Part shown: positions 1-9,979 of the stretch, in pieces | Position numbering within the stretch: the first letter of the stretch is position 1 | Layout of the letters: each line of letters starts with the position of its first letter | Origin: [Pasteurella] mairii | GTDB taxonomy: Bacteria > Pseudomonadota > Gammaproteobacteria > Enterobacterales > Pasteurellaceae | Assembly (NCBI GenBank): GCA_900454475.1 | Contig: UGSS01000002.1 | Location: 1,879,605-1,943,604, forward strand | Reading direction: 5' to 3' | Length of the DNA stretch: 64,000 nt | The notes under the pieces: generated by a model | Seen by the model: only the letters and a program-made list of their open reading frames with translations | The model's database searches: none | What the model was told of the DNA's origin: nothing | Program-made: the position numbers and the translations under genes

Positions 1-11
1 AGGAAATTATT

Positions 12-866
12 ATGATAGCAATGTTGTTAGAACCTTTTAGCTATGATTACATGGTAAAAGCAATAATAATCAGTGCAGCAGTAGGCGGAATTTGTGCATT
101 TTTATCTGCGTATTTGATGCTAAAAGGTTGGTCACTAATCGGTGATGCCTTATCCCATTCCGTTGTACCCGGCGTAGCAATTGCCTATTCCTTGGCTTTA
201 CCCTATTCTTTTGGCGCATTTTTTTCCGGAATTTTAGCCGCACTTTCCATTATTTGGATAAAATCTATCACTAAATTACGTGAAGATGCCATTATCGGTT
301 TTATTTTTACGACATTTTTTGCGCTCGGATTATTTATTATTTCGATTAACCCGACGGCAGTTAACGTACAAGAAATTATTTTAGGCAACATATTAGGTAT
401 TGCGGATGAAGATATTATGCAAGTAGCCTGTATTATTTGTGTTTGTCTGGGCTTATTACTGATCTTTTGGAAAGATTTAGTATTAGTTTTCTTTGATGAA
501 ATTCATGCCGCTTCCGTAGGATTATCCATTAACCGCTATAAAGTTCTTTTTTTCACTTTACTCAGTGCTTGTGTTGTCGCGGCACTTCAAACTGTCGGTG
601 CAATTTTGGTAATTGCAATGGTGGTTACACCTGGCGCTACTGCCTATTTGTTAACAGATCGTTTCAGTGTATTGGTAAAAATCGCTGTGTGTCTGGGAAC
701 GTTAACTAGTGGTATCGGAGTCTATCTAAGCTATTTCCTTGACGGAGCAACCGGAGGAATTATTGTTTGTTTACAAACACTGCTATTCCTAATAGCATTC
801 TGCTTTTCTCCTAAATATGGTTTGTTGACAAGACGCAAAATTCACAGGGAGGAAGCTAATGGATAG
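12..866 (+). CDS. yfeC: Chelated iron/manganese ABC transporter permease, YfeC-like
   Basis: Inner-membrane permease of a metal ABC-3 family importer. Family members YfeABCD/SitABCD import Fe2+ and Mn2+ delivered by a periplasmic binding protein. The 284-residue protein is almost entirely hydrophobic, with about eight membrane segments, and carries the family pattern LKGWSLIGDALSHSVVPGV near residues 37-55. The start at 12 has an AGGAA Shine-Dalgarno six bases upstream; a Met three codons in is an alternative. It overlaps the next gene, a second permease of the same family, by 8 bp, as in yfeC-yfeD. The ATPase and binding-protein genes should lie just left of the window. Expected Fur control cannot be seen because the promoter is outside. 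Confidence 0.9.
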   Translation: MIAMLLEPFSYDYMVKAIIISAAVGGICAFLSAYLMLKGWSLIGDALSHSVVPGVAIAYSLALPYSFGAFFSGILAALSIIWIKSITKLREDAIIGFIFTTFFALGLFIISINPTAVNVQEIILGNILGIADEDIMQVACIICVCLGLLLIFWKDLVLVFFDEIHAASVGLSINRYKVLFFTLLSACVVAALQTVGAILVIAMVVTPGATAYLLTDRFSVLVKIAVCLGTLTSGIGVYLSYFLDGATGGIIVCLQTLLFLIAFCFSPKYGLLTRRKIHREEANG

Positions 867-1686
867 CGTTATTTCTTGGTTTTTAGAACCACTAGTATAT
901 CCCTTTATGCAAAATGCACTATTGACTGCCCTAATTGTTGCATTAATTTGTGCAGTATTATCCTGTTATTTAGTATTGAAGGGGTGGGCATTGATGGGGG
1001 ATGCGGTATCTCATGCAGTTTTACCGGGAATTATTGTTGCTTATTTGCTCGGACTGCCCTTATTATTTGGTGCGTTTTGTGCTGGCGTGACCTGTACATT
1101 AGGTATCGGGTATTTAAAAGAAAATAGTCGAATTAAAGAAGATACCGCAATGGGAATTGTATTCTCTGGTATGTTTGCTTTGGGACTGGTTTTGTTTACT
1201 AAAGTAAAAACAGATCAACATCTTTCCCACATTCTGTTTGGTAACTTACTCGGTATAAGTACATTAGAACTCATTCAAACTGCAATTGTTTCAGCCATTA
1301 TTTTTGCAATTATTTTATTAAAACGACGGGATTTTTTACTATATTGTTTCGATCCCAGCCACACCAGAGTCGCAGGCTTATCGCCTAAATTATTGCATTA
1401 TGGACTGTTAACATTATTAGCATTAACAATTATCACTGCAATGCAAGTCGTTGGTGTAATCTTAGTTGTTGCAATGCTTATTTCACCAGGGATTATTGCT
1501 TATATGTTAACCAAAAGCTTTGATAAAATGCTAGTAATTGCCATTTGTGTGTCGGTTTTTAGCAGCATTTTAGGTGTAATTTTAAGTTATCATTTAGATT
1601 CGGCACCCGGCGCTACCATCATTTTATTACAAGCAAGTATTTTTATTTTAGTATTAATTTACAGTAAAATTACCACCTCACATTGA
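859..1686 (+). CDS. yfeD: Chelated iron/manganese ABC transporter permease, YfeD-like
   Basis: Second permease of the metal importer, 275 residues with about eight membrane segments. It repeats the signature of the preceding gene (LKGWALMGDAVSHAVLPGI at about residues 40-58), so the pair are paralogues that probably form a heterodimeric channel. Translation is coupled: the ATG lies inside the end of the upstream gene, with an AGGGAGG Shine-Dalgarno (847-853) inside that gene. A strong terminator follows at 1725-1762, so this is the last gene of the operon. The exact metal preference (iron, manganese or both) cannot be read from the permease. Confidence 0.9.
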   Translation: MDSVISWFLEPLVYPFMQNALLTALIVALICAVLSCYLVLKGWALMGDAVSHAVLPGIIVAYLLGLPLLFGAFCAGVTCTLGIGYLKENSRIKEDTAMGIVFSGMFALGLVLFTKVKTDQHLSHILFGNLLGISTLELIQTAIVSAIIFAIILLKRRDFLLYCFDPSHTRVAGLSPKLLHYGLLTLLALTIITAMQVVGVILVVAMLISPGIIAYMLTKSFDKMLVIAICVSVFSSILGVILSYHLDSAPGATIILLQASIFILVLIYSKITTSH

Positions 1687-1724
1687 TATGAACGAATAAC
1701 TGCCAAGATAAACTGGATTAAACT

Positions 1725-1762
1725 ATAAGCCTCTCCATATGCTCGGACAGGCTTATTTTTTA
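1725..1762 (+). terminator. Rho-independent terminator after the yfe operon
   Basis: Perfect 8-bp arms ATAAGCCT (1725-1732) and AGGCTTAT (1749-1756), extended inward by CTCC/GGAC with one mismatch, and followed by a T run. It sits 39 bp after yfeD. The remaining ~210 bp up to asnB is very AT-rich leader and promoter DNA in which I cannot assign a unique promoter. Confidence 0.85.
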
Positions 1763-1972
1763 TTAAGTCCTATTAGCCAGCCTTGAAATTAAAATAATTC
1801 CAATAAAACATTCAAAATTTAATATAATACTTAATATTTTTGACAAATAAGTAATTATTTTATAAAAAACCTTGAATTTAATAAAAATATATCTATACTT
1901 CATTAAAGGCTAAATAATTTATAATTATTTAACTATATTATTAATAATTTTATGTGCTTTTAGGAAAATATT

Positions 1973-3553
1973 ATGTGCGGATTTGTTTTTTCATCATCTT
2001 TACCATCAGATGCCTTAAAACAAGGATTTGAAACCTTAACCCATCGCGGTCCAGATCACCAAAGTCTTACCACCGAGTATGGTTGTACCTGGGGCTTCCA
2101 TCGCCTATCAATTATGGACTTGAGCGACAAAGGCAACCAGCCATTCCAACATTGTGGCATACAACTGGTATGTAATGGTGAAATTTATAACTATCAACAA
2201 TTAAGAACCTTGTTAGAAAGTGGCTACACATTCCATTCCGGCAGCGATTGCGAAGTTCTCATTCCCCTTTATGAGCGCATGGGCATTGAGATCATGATGA
2301 AGATGCTAGATGCGGAATTTGCGTTAGTTTTAATGGATAGCAAAACCGGACAAATTTATGCTGGACGGGATCCAATGGGTATTCGCCCGATGTTTTATGG
2401 TTATGATAACCAAACCGGCAGTATTGCATTTGCTTCTGAAGCCAAAGCCTTAGTACCATTTTGTCGCGACATTATGCCATTCCCGCCGGGACATTATTAT
2501 GCCGATGGTGAATTTATTTGTTACAACGATTTGGCGGATCCAAAAATGGTAGTCGAACAAGATGTTGATACTATCGCCCAGCAGTTACGCCACAAATTAG
2601 AAGCCGGCGTCATTAAACGCTTAAGTGCTGATGCACCACTCGGCTTCTTATTAAGCGGCGGTTTGGATTCCTCTTTAGTTTGTGCCATTGCGCAAAAACA
2701 GTTAGATAAACCGATTAAAACCTTTGCAATCGGTATGGATACGGATCCGATTGATCTCAAATACGCCAAAGAAGTGGCTGATTTTTTAGGCACGGAACAT
2801 ACTGAAGTGATCATGACCAAAGAAGATATACTTGACGCCGTGGAAAAAGTCATTTGGCATTTGGAAACGTGGGATATAACGACCGTACGCGCCAGTATCG
2901 GGATGTATTTAGTGTGCAAATATATTCGTCAACATACGGATTTAAAAGTCTTACTAACTGGGGAAGTAAGTGACGAGATTTTCGGTTACAAATATACCGA
3001 CTTCGCGCCAAACGCCGCCGAATTCCAAAAAGAAGCGCAAAAACGTATTCGTGAACTTTATATGTACGACGTATTACGCGCTGACCGTTGCCTTGCCGCA
3101 CATTCTTTAGAAGCGCGCGTTCCATTCAGCGATATTGATTTTGTGGATTACGCCATGAGCATCAACCCAGAACGCAAAATGAATGTGTATAACAAAGGGA
3201 AATATTTGCTACGTAAAGCCTTCGAAGGATTAAACTATTTGCCGGATAGTATTTTATATCGCGAAAAAGCGGCATTTAGCGATGCGGTGGGACATTCAAT
3301 GGTGGATTATCTGAAAGCATTCGCCGAAGCACAATATTCGGATAGCGATTTGGTAAATGCCAAAAATAAATATCCGCATGGCACACCATTTACCAAAGAA
3401 TCCTTGCTTTACCGCGATATCTTTGAAAAATTCTACCCAGGTCAAGCACATTGGATCAAAGATTTCTGGATGCCAAATAAAGAATGGCAAGGTTGCAACG
3501 TCAACGATCCAAGTGCCCGCGTCCTCGGCAACTATGGCGACAGCGGCAAATAA
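1973..3553 (+). CDS. asnB: Asparagine synthase (glutamine-hydrolysing), class B
   Basis: Makes asparagine from aspartate, ATP and glutamine. The N-terminal class II glutamine amidotransferase domain starts with Met-Cys2, the nucleophile exposed after Met removal, and has the substrate-loop pattern CNGEIYNY near residues 66-73. The C-terminal ATP-pyrophosphatase domain has the PP-loop SGGLDSS at about residues 228-234 and the pattern TGEVSDEIFGY around 332-342. At 526 residues it is slightly shorter than E. coli AsnB (554), without an obvious missing domain. The start has the Shine-Dalgarno AGGAAA. It is a single-gene unit, convergent with gltD, and ends in an 11-bp hairpin at 3567-3591. Many Pasteurellaceae also have the ammonia-dependent AsnA; none is in this window. 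Confidence 0.95.
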   Translation: MCGFVFSSSLPSDALKQGFETLTHRGPDHQSLTTEYGCTWGFHRLSIMDLSDKGNQPFQHCGIQLVCNGEIYNYQQLRTLLESGYTFHSGSDCEVLIPLYERMGIEIMMKMLDAEFALVLMDSKTGQIYAGRDPMGIRPMFYGYDNQTGSIAFASEAKALVPFCRDIMPFPPGHYYADGEFICYNDLADPKMVVEQDVDTIAQQLRHKLEAGVIKRLSADAPLGFLLSGGLDSSLVCAIAQKQLDKPIKTFAIGMDTDPIDLKYAKEVADFLGTEHTEVIMTKEDILDAVEKVIWHLETWDITTVRASIGMYLVCKYIRQHTDLKVLLTGEVSDEIFGYKYTDFAPNAAEFQKEAQKRIRELYMYDVLRADRCLAAHSLEARVPFSDIDFVDYAMSINPERKMNVYNKGKYLLRKAFEGLNYLPDSILYREKAAFSDAVGHSMVDYLKAFAEAQYSDSDLVNAKNKYPHGTPFTKESLLYRDIFEKFYPGQAHWIKDFWMPNKEWQGCNVNDPSARVLGNYGDSGK

Positions 3554-3566
3554 CCTCTCATCTCAA

Positions 3567-3599
3567 CAGTTACCGAAGTTTTCGGTAACTGCTTTTACT
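3567..3599 (+). terminator. Terminator of asnB
   Basis: Perfect 11-bp stem, CAGTTACCGAA (3567-3577) with TTCGGTAACTG (3581-3591), three-base loop, followed by CTTTTACTT. Confidence 0.85.
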
Positions 3600-3647
3600 T
3601 AAATGTACGTTAACAAAAATGACCGCACTTTTCGTTATCGTTTAAGT

Positions 3648-5090
<1,443 letters not shown>

Positions 5091-5172
5091 CTAATTTTTG
5101 CGCTATGAAAGTGCGGTCAATTTTGCCAAAATTTCGAAAAAACCACCGCGCTTTTCGCTCTCGATTGATGTC

Positions 5173-8100
5173 TTATTGAATCACTTCACCCAATTCGGTA
5201 ACTGTACGACGTTTATGCCCTAATAACGCATCCACATCATTAGCTTTTGGTTTCACCAGCACAAAACGTGCCACATAGCTATCCCAATTTGCCAAAATAC
5301 GTTCCCCGATCGCACTATGGGTTAATTCAACGTGACGAGAAATTAAGCCACGTAAATGTTCTTGATGAGTCGGTAACTCATTGATTGATAACCCCTCTAC
5401 TAACTCCGAATTTAAACGTCCGGCAAATTTACCGTCCACGTCTAAAACGTAAGCAAAGCCACCGGTCATACCGGCACCGAAGTTGATCCCAGTTTTACCT
5501 AACACCGTCACAACCCCACCGGTCATGTATTCACAACCGTTATCGCCGATACCCTCAACCACGGCAACCGCGCCGGAGTTACGTACCGCAAAACGCTCAC
5601 CTGCACGTCCAGAAGCAAACAATTCACCGCCAGTCGCACCATATAAACAAGTATTCCCCGCAATAGCAGCTTCTTCTGCTTTGAAAGCGACGCCATTATG
5701 CGGTTTGATCGCAATGCGACCGCCCGCCATGCCTTTGCCTACATAGTCGTTAGCATCCCCGGTTAAGGTTAAATTCACCCCACCGGCTAACCATACGCCT
5801 AAACTTTGTCCGGCGGTACCGGTTAAGTTAATATTAAATTCTTGCAATGGGTTACCACGGTTACCATAACGCGCCGCCACTAAACCGGATAAGGTTGCAC
5901 CTACCGAACGATCCACGTTTGTAATCTCTAAATCCATGCTGCTGCAAAGTCCGCTTTCAAAGGCATTTTGCGCTTGGGCAACAATATTTTTGTTTAATAA
6001 ACCTTGGTCAAACGTTGGGTTGGATTGGGTACAATAACGACTGCTTCCATCCGGCACTTTTGGCGAATAAAGCAATTTACTTAAATTCAAGCCGCGTTGT
6101 TTGCTAGTTTTACCGTCAATAATTTCCAACAATTCCGTACGCCCGATTAAGTCCGTCAATTTTTCCACGCCGAGTTGCGCAAGAATTTCGCGCACATCTT
6201 GGGCGATAAATTTGAAGTAATTCATCGCTTTTTCCGGTAATCCGTGATAATGCTTATTGCGCAACGTATCGTCTTGAGTCGCAATACCGGTTGCACAGTT
6301 ATTTAGATGACAAATCCGCAAATAACGACAACCTAATGCCACCATCGGCGCGGTACCGAAACCGAAACTTTCCGCGCCTAAAATTGCCGCTTTGACAATA
6401 TCCAAACCGGTTTTCAACCCGCCATCCACTTGCAAGCGTACTTTATGACGCAAGTTATTTTCCACCAGCGCTTGTTGCGCTTCGGCAAGCCCTAATTCCC
6501 ATGGCGAACCGCAATATTTCACACTGCTCAACGGGCTAGCACCGGTACCGCCATCATAACCGGCAATGGTAATTAAATCGGCATAGGCTTTGGCAACGCC
6601 GGTGGCGATGGTACCAACGCCGGGTAAGGATACTAATTTGACCGAGATTAAGGCTTTCGGATTGACTTGTTTTAAGTCGAAAATCAATTGCGCTAAATCT
6701 TCGATAGAATAAATATCATGGTGTGGCGGTGGCGAAATTAAGGTCGATCCCGGCACTGCATAGCGCAATTGCGCAATATATGGCGTAACTTTGTCACCCG
6801 GTAACTGACCGCCCTCGCCCGGTTTTGCCCCTTGTGCGACTTTAATTTGGATCACTTCCGCACTCATCAAATACGCCGGAGTCACGCCAAAGCGACCGGA
6901 AGCAACTTGTTTGATTTTTGAGACTTTTTCTGTTCCATAACGTTTTGGATCTTCGCCGCCCTCGCCGGAGTTGGAATAACCCCCTAAACGGTTCATGGCA
7001 ACCGCTAAAGCCTCATGAGCTTCCGGACTTAATGCCCCAATGGACATTGCCGCGCTGTCAAAACGTTTGTACAGATTTTCCGCCGGTTCCACTCGTTCAA
7101 TATTGATGGCTTTTCCATCTTCCACTTTTAAGCGCAGCATATCGCGAATCGTCGTAATCGGACGTTGATTAACCGCATCGCGGAAAGCACGATATTTGGC
7201 ATAATCGCCGCTATTTACTGCCGCTTGTAAATGATTCACCACTTCCGGATTATACGCATGGTATTCGCCTTGTGGTTTATATTTGAGATAACCGCCCATC
7301 TCTAAATCTTGGCTTGGACGCCATGCGCGTTTGCGTACACTATTAAGTTGTTGGTGTAAATCAGCAAAACTTGCGCCCTCAATTCGGCTGGTGATCCCCG
7401 GGAAGCAAAGTGCGGTGATTTCTGAGCTTAAACCGACCACTTCAAATAAGCGGGCGCAGCGATAGGAGGAAATACAAGAAATCCCCATTTTTGACATAAT
7501 TTTGTACAACCCTTTGTTAATCGCATTGCGGAAGTTGCCAATCACTACGCGTAACGGTTTATTGATTGCGCCGGATTGCACCATGTGCGCCAAGGTTTCA
7601 TATGCCAAATAAGGGTAAATTGCGGTTGCCCCTAAGCCTAAAAGAACTGCGAAATGGTGCGGGTTACGCGCTTCCGCAGTTTGCACGATAATATTGGTAT
7701 CACAACGTAAATTAGCATCAACTAAGCAATTTTGTAACGCCCCGACCGCTAATGCACTCGGAATCGGTTGACGTTCTTTGCTGATATTGCGATCGGAAAT
7801 GATCAACAATACCGCTTTTTCCCGTACTGCCTGTTTTGCCTGTTCGCATAATTGCTCGATCGCCTGTTTTAAATCTTGCTCATTTGGATTATAAGTGGCG
7901 TCAAGTACAGTGTTTTTGTAGTGTTCTTCCGGAAGACGTAAAATTTGTTGCATATCGGAATAAACCAAAATTGGTGATCTAAAATTCACCCGGCTAGACA
8001 TCCCTTCCGCTTCAAAGAAAACACTCATTTCGCGCCCGATACTGGTTGCCAAAGTCATTACGTGCGCTTCACGTAACGGGTCAATTGGCGGGTTAGTGAC

Positions 8101-9639
8101 CTGCGCAAAATATTGACGGAAATAATCGAATAATAAGCGCGGACGTTCGCTAAGTACCGCAAAAGGCGCATCATCGCCCATAGAACCAACCGGCTCTTGA
8201 CCGTTTTCCCCCAAGACCCGAACGATGCTTTCTAATTCTTCGTTATCATATAAAAATTGTTTTTGGTACACTTTCAACGCGCTTTCGTCCATGGTCGCCT
8301 CGCCCACTTCGTTTTCCGGCAATTGCTCAAACGGAATTAAGCGTTGAACGTGTTTATTTAACCACTCGCGATATGGGTGACGCGCTTTGACTTCATTGTC
8401 GATTTCGTCGGAATGCAACAATTTGCCTTTTTTCGTATCAATAACCAATAATTGCCCCGGTCCGACACGCCCTTTTTCTACCACTTCATCCGGCGCATAA
8501 TTCCAAATCCCCACTTCGGAAGCAATGGTAATTAGGCGATCTTCAGTGATCACATAACGCGCAGGGCGTAATCCGTTACGGTCAAGGTTACAAGCCGCAT
8601 AACGCCCATCCGTTAACACGATCCCCGCCGGACCATCCCAAGGCTCCATATGCATAGAGTTAAAATCATAAAAGGCGCGTAAATCGTCGTCCATATCTGG
8701 GTTTTGTTGCCATGCTGGCGGAACCAATAAACGCATGGCGCGGAATAAATCCATCCCACCACTAACAAAAAGCTCCAACATATTATCCAATGAGCTGGAA
8801 TCTGAACCGGTTTCATTCACGAAAGGCGCCGCACTTTGTAAATCTGGAATTAACGGCGTACGATATTTATAGCCACGCGCTCTTGCCCAAGCGCGGTTAC
8901 CAGAAATGGTATTAATTTCGCCATTGTGCGCCAAATAACGGAACGGTTGCGCGAGTTTCCAGCGCGGTTGCGTATTCGTTGAGAAACGTTGATGGAATAA
9001 ACAAATTGCGGTTTGCATCCGTAAATCTGCCAAATCCAAATAAAATTTCGGCAAATCTTTCGGCATACAAAGCCCTTTGTACACAATAGTTTGATTTGAA
9101 AAACTACAAATATAAAAATCCGGATGCTCAATGCGTTTTTCAATTCGACGACGCGCGACAAACAAACGACGTTGCAAATCCTGCACTCGCCAGCCACTCG
9201 GCGCATTAATAAACACTTGTTTAATCGCCGGCATATCTGCCAACGCGATCGAACCTAACACCGTTGGATTGGTCGGCACATCACGCCAAGCCGGCACACC
9301 TAAGGTTTCATAGGTTAATTCTTCGTTGATAATTTCGATATATTCTTGCGCTAATTTTTCATCACGCGGTAAAAAAATCTGTCCTACACCAAAGATTTTT
9401 GCTAATGAAAATCCACTTTCCGCCGCAATTGCACGAAAAAAGCCCTCTGGCATTTGTAAGGATAATCCGCAACCGTCACCGGTTTTCCCATCTGCTAAAA
9501 TCGCCCCGCGATGTTGCATACGAGAAAGCCCCAAGATCCCATTACGAACCACTTTATGGCTTTGTACGCCATCAAGATTGGCAATTAAACCAAATCCACA
9601 GTTTTCTCGTTCAAAAGAACGATCATAAAGTTTTGCCAT
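5173..9639 (-). CDS. gltB: Glutamate synthase (NADPH) large subunit
   Basis: Alpha subunit of GOGAT, 1488 residues (E. coli about 1486). The N-terminal class II glutaminase domain has its nucleophile in RENCGFG; Cys14 would become the N-terminus after propeptide cleavage. The central FMN and 2-oxoglutarate synthase domain carries NSGEGGEDPKRYG and GYDGGTGASPLSS. The 3Fe-4S cysteines appear in CRYLRICHLNNCATG. The C-terminal half has the Gly-rich beta-helix repeats (NGTAGQS-like and MTGGFAYVLD). I chose the ATG at 9639 because AGGAAG lies eight bases upstream of it. An in-frame GTG three codons earlier overlaps that Shine-Dalgarno. It is transcribed with gltD, with an uptake signal inside the gene at 7408. 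Confidence 0.96.
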   Translation of the reverse strand: MAKLYDRSFERENCGFGLIANLDGVQSHKVVRNGILGLSRMQHRGAILADGKTGDGCGLSLQMPEGFFRAIAAESGFSLAKIFGVGQIFLPRDEKLAQEYIEIINEELTYETLGVPAWRDVPTNPTVLGSIALADMPAIKQVFINAPSGWRVQDLQRRLFVARRRIEKRIEHPDFYICSFSNQTIVYKGLCMPKDLPKFYLDLADLRMQTAICLFHQRFSTNTQPRWKLAQPFRYLAHNGEINTISGNRAWARARGYKYRTPLIPDLQSAAPFVNETGSDSSSLDNMLELFVSGGMDLFRAMRLLVPPAWQQNPDMDDDLRAFYDFNSMHMEPWDGPAGIVLTDGRYAACNLDRNGLRPARYVITEDRLITIASEVGIWNYAPDEVVEKGRVGPGQLLVIDTKKGKLLHSDEIDNEVKARHPYREWLNKHVQRLIPFEQLPENEVGEATMDESALKVYQKQFLYDNEELESIVRVLGENGQEPVGSMGDDAPFAVLSERPRLLFDYFRQYFAQVTNPPIDPLREAHVMTLATSIGREMSVFFEAEGMSSRVNFRSPILVYSDMQQILRLPEEHYKNTVLDATYNPNEQDLKQAIEQLCEQAKQAVREKAVLLIISDRNISKERQPIPSALAVGALQNCLVDANLRCDTNIIVQTAEARNPHHFAVLLGLGATAIYPYLAYETLAHMVQSGAINKPLRVVIGNFRNAINKGLYKIMSKMGISCISSYRCARLFEVVGLSSEITALCFPGITSRIEGASFADLHQQLNSVRKRAWRPSQDLEMGGYLKYKPQGEYHAYNPEVVNHLQAAVNSGDYAKYRAFRDAVNQRPITTIRDMLRLKVEDGKAINIERVEPAENLYKRFDSAAMSIGALSPEAHEALAVAMNRLGGYSNSGEGGEDPKRYGTEKVSKIKQVASGRFGVTPAYLMSAEVIQIKVAQGAKPGEGGQLPGDKVTPYIAQLRYAVPGSTLISPPPHHDIYSIEDLAQLIFDLKQVNPKALISVKLVSLPGVGTIATGVAKAYADLITIAGYDGGTGASPLSSVKYCGSPWELGLAEAQQALVENNLRHKVRLQVDGGLKTGLDIVKAAILGAESFGFGTAPMVALGCRYLRICHLNNCATGIATQDDTLRNKHYHGLPEKAMNYFKFIAQDVREILAQLGVEKLTDLIGRTELLEIIDGKTSKQRGLNLSKLLYSPKVPDGSSRYCTQSNPTFDQGLLNKNIVAQAQNAFESGLCSSMDLEITNVDRSVGATLSGLVAARYGNRGNPLQEFNINLTGTAGQSLGVWLAGGVNLTLTGDANDYVGKGMAGGRIAIKPHNGVAFKAEEAAIAGNTCLYGATGGELFASGRAGERFAVRNSGAVAVVEGIGDNGCEYMTGGVVTVLGKTGINFGAGMTGGFAYVLDVDGKFAGRLNSELVEGLSINELPTHQEHLRGLISRHVELTHSAIGERILANWDSYVARFVLVKPKANDVDALLGHKRRTVTELGEVIQ

Positions 9640-9851
9640 AGTAATCACTTCCTATAAATAATTTTAATGTTGTGTTATACATTGAAGGATATTATGAGAA
9701 TCATCACATAATCATGAGTTTAAATATAAATTATATTTATGCAATATAACAGGATAAATATTTTAAAATCAAGTCAAATGATTGAATAAAATTTAAAGAT
9801 TTAAGAATTAAATAAACTTTTTCAAAATAATTTCCTTTTCTACACAAAAAA

Positions 9852-9876
9852 GTCCGATAAATACTATCCTTCGGAC
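9852..9876 (-). terminator. Terminator-like hairpin upstream of gltB, possibly a relic
   Basis: Read on the minus strand, GTCCGA and TCGGAC arms around a 13-base loop are followed by TTTTTTGTG (T run at 9846-9851). It faces gltB from about 210 bp upstream. It may be a leader terminator in a long gltB transcript, or the leftover terminator of a minus-strand gene replaced by the neighbouring receptor-protease block. The rest of 9640-9979 is AT-rich divergent promoter DNA. Confidence 0.45.
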
Positions 9877-9910
9877 CGATAAGCGCTCTTTACTTTTCCG
9901 GCATAATAAA

Positions 9911-9929
9911 TATAATGAGAATTATTATC
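9911..9929 (+). promoter_or_regulatory. Fur box upstream of the YddB-like receptor
   Basis: The 19 bases starting TATAATGAGAATTATTATC match the classical Fur consensus (GATAATGATAATCATTATC) at 16 of 19 positions and continue into CATTAAT. The site ends about 50 bp before the receptor start codon, where it would repress that gene when iron is sufficient. Confidence 0.8.
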
Positions 9930-9979
9930 ATTAATATGTTTTTTACATTTTATGTTTATTACAAAAAAGAAAGTAAATA

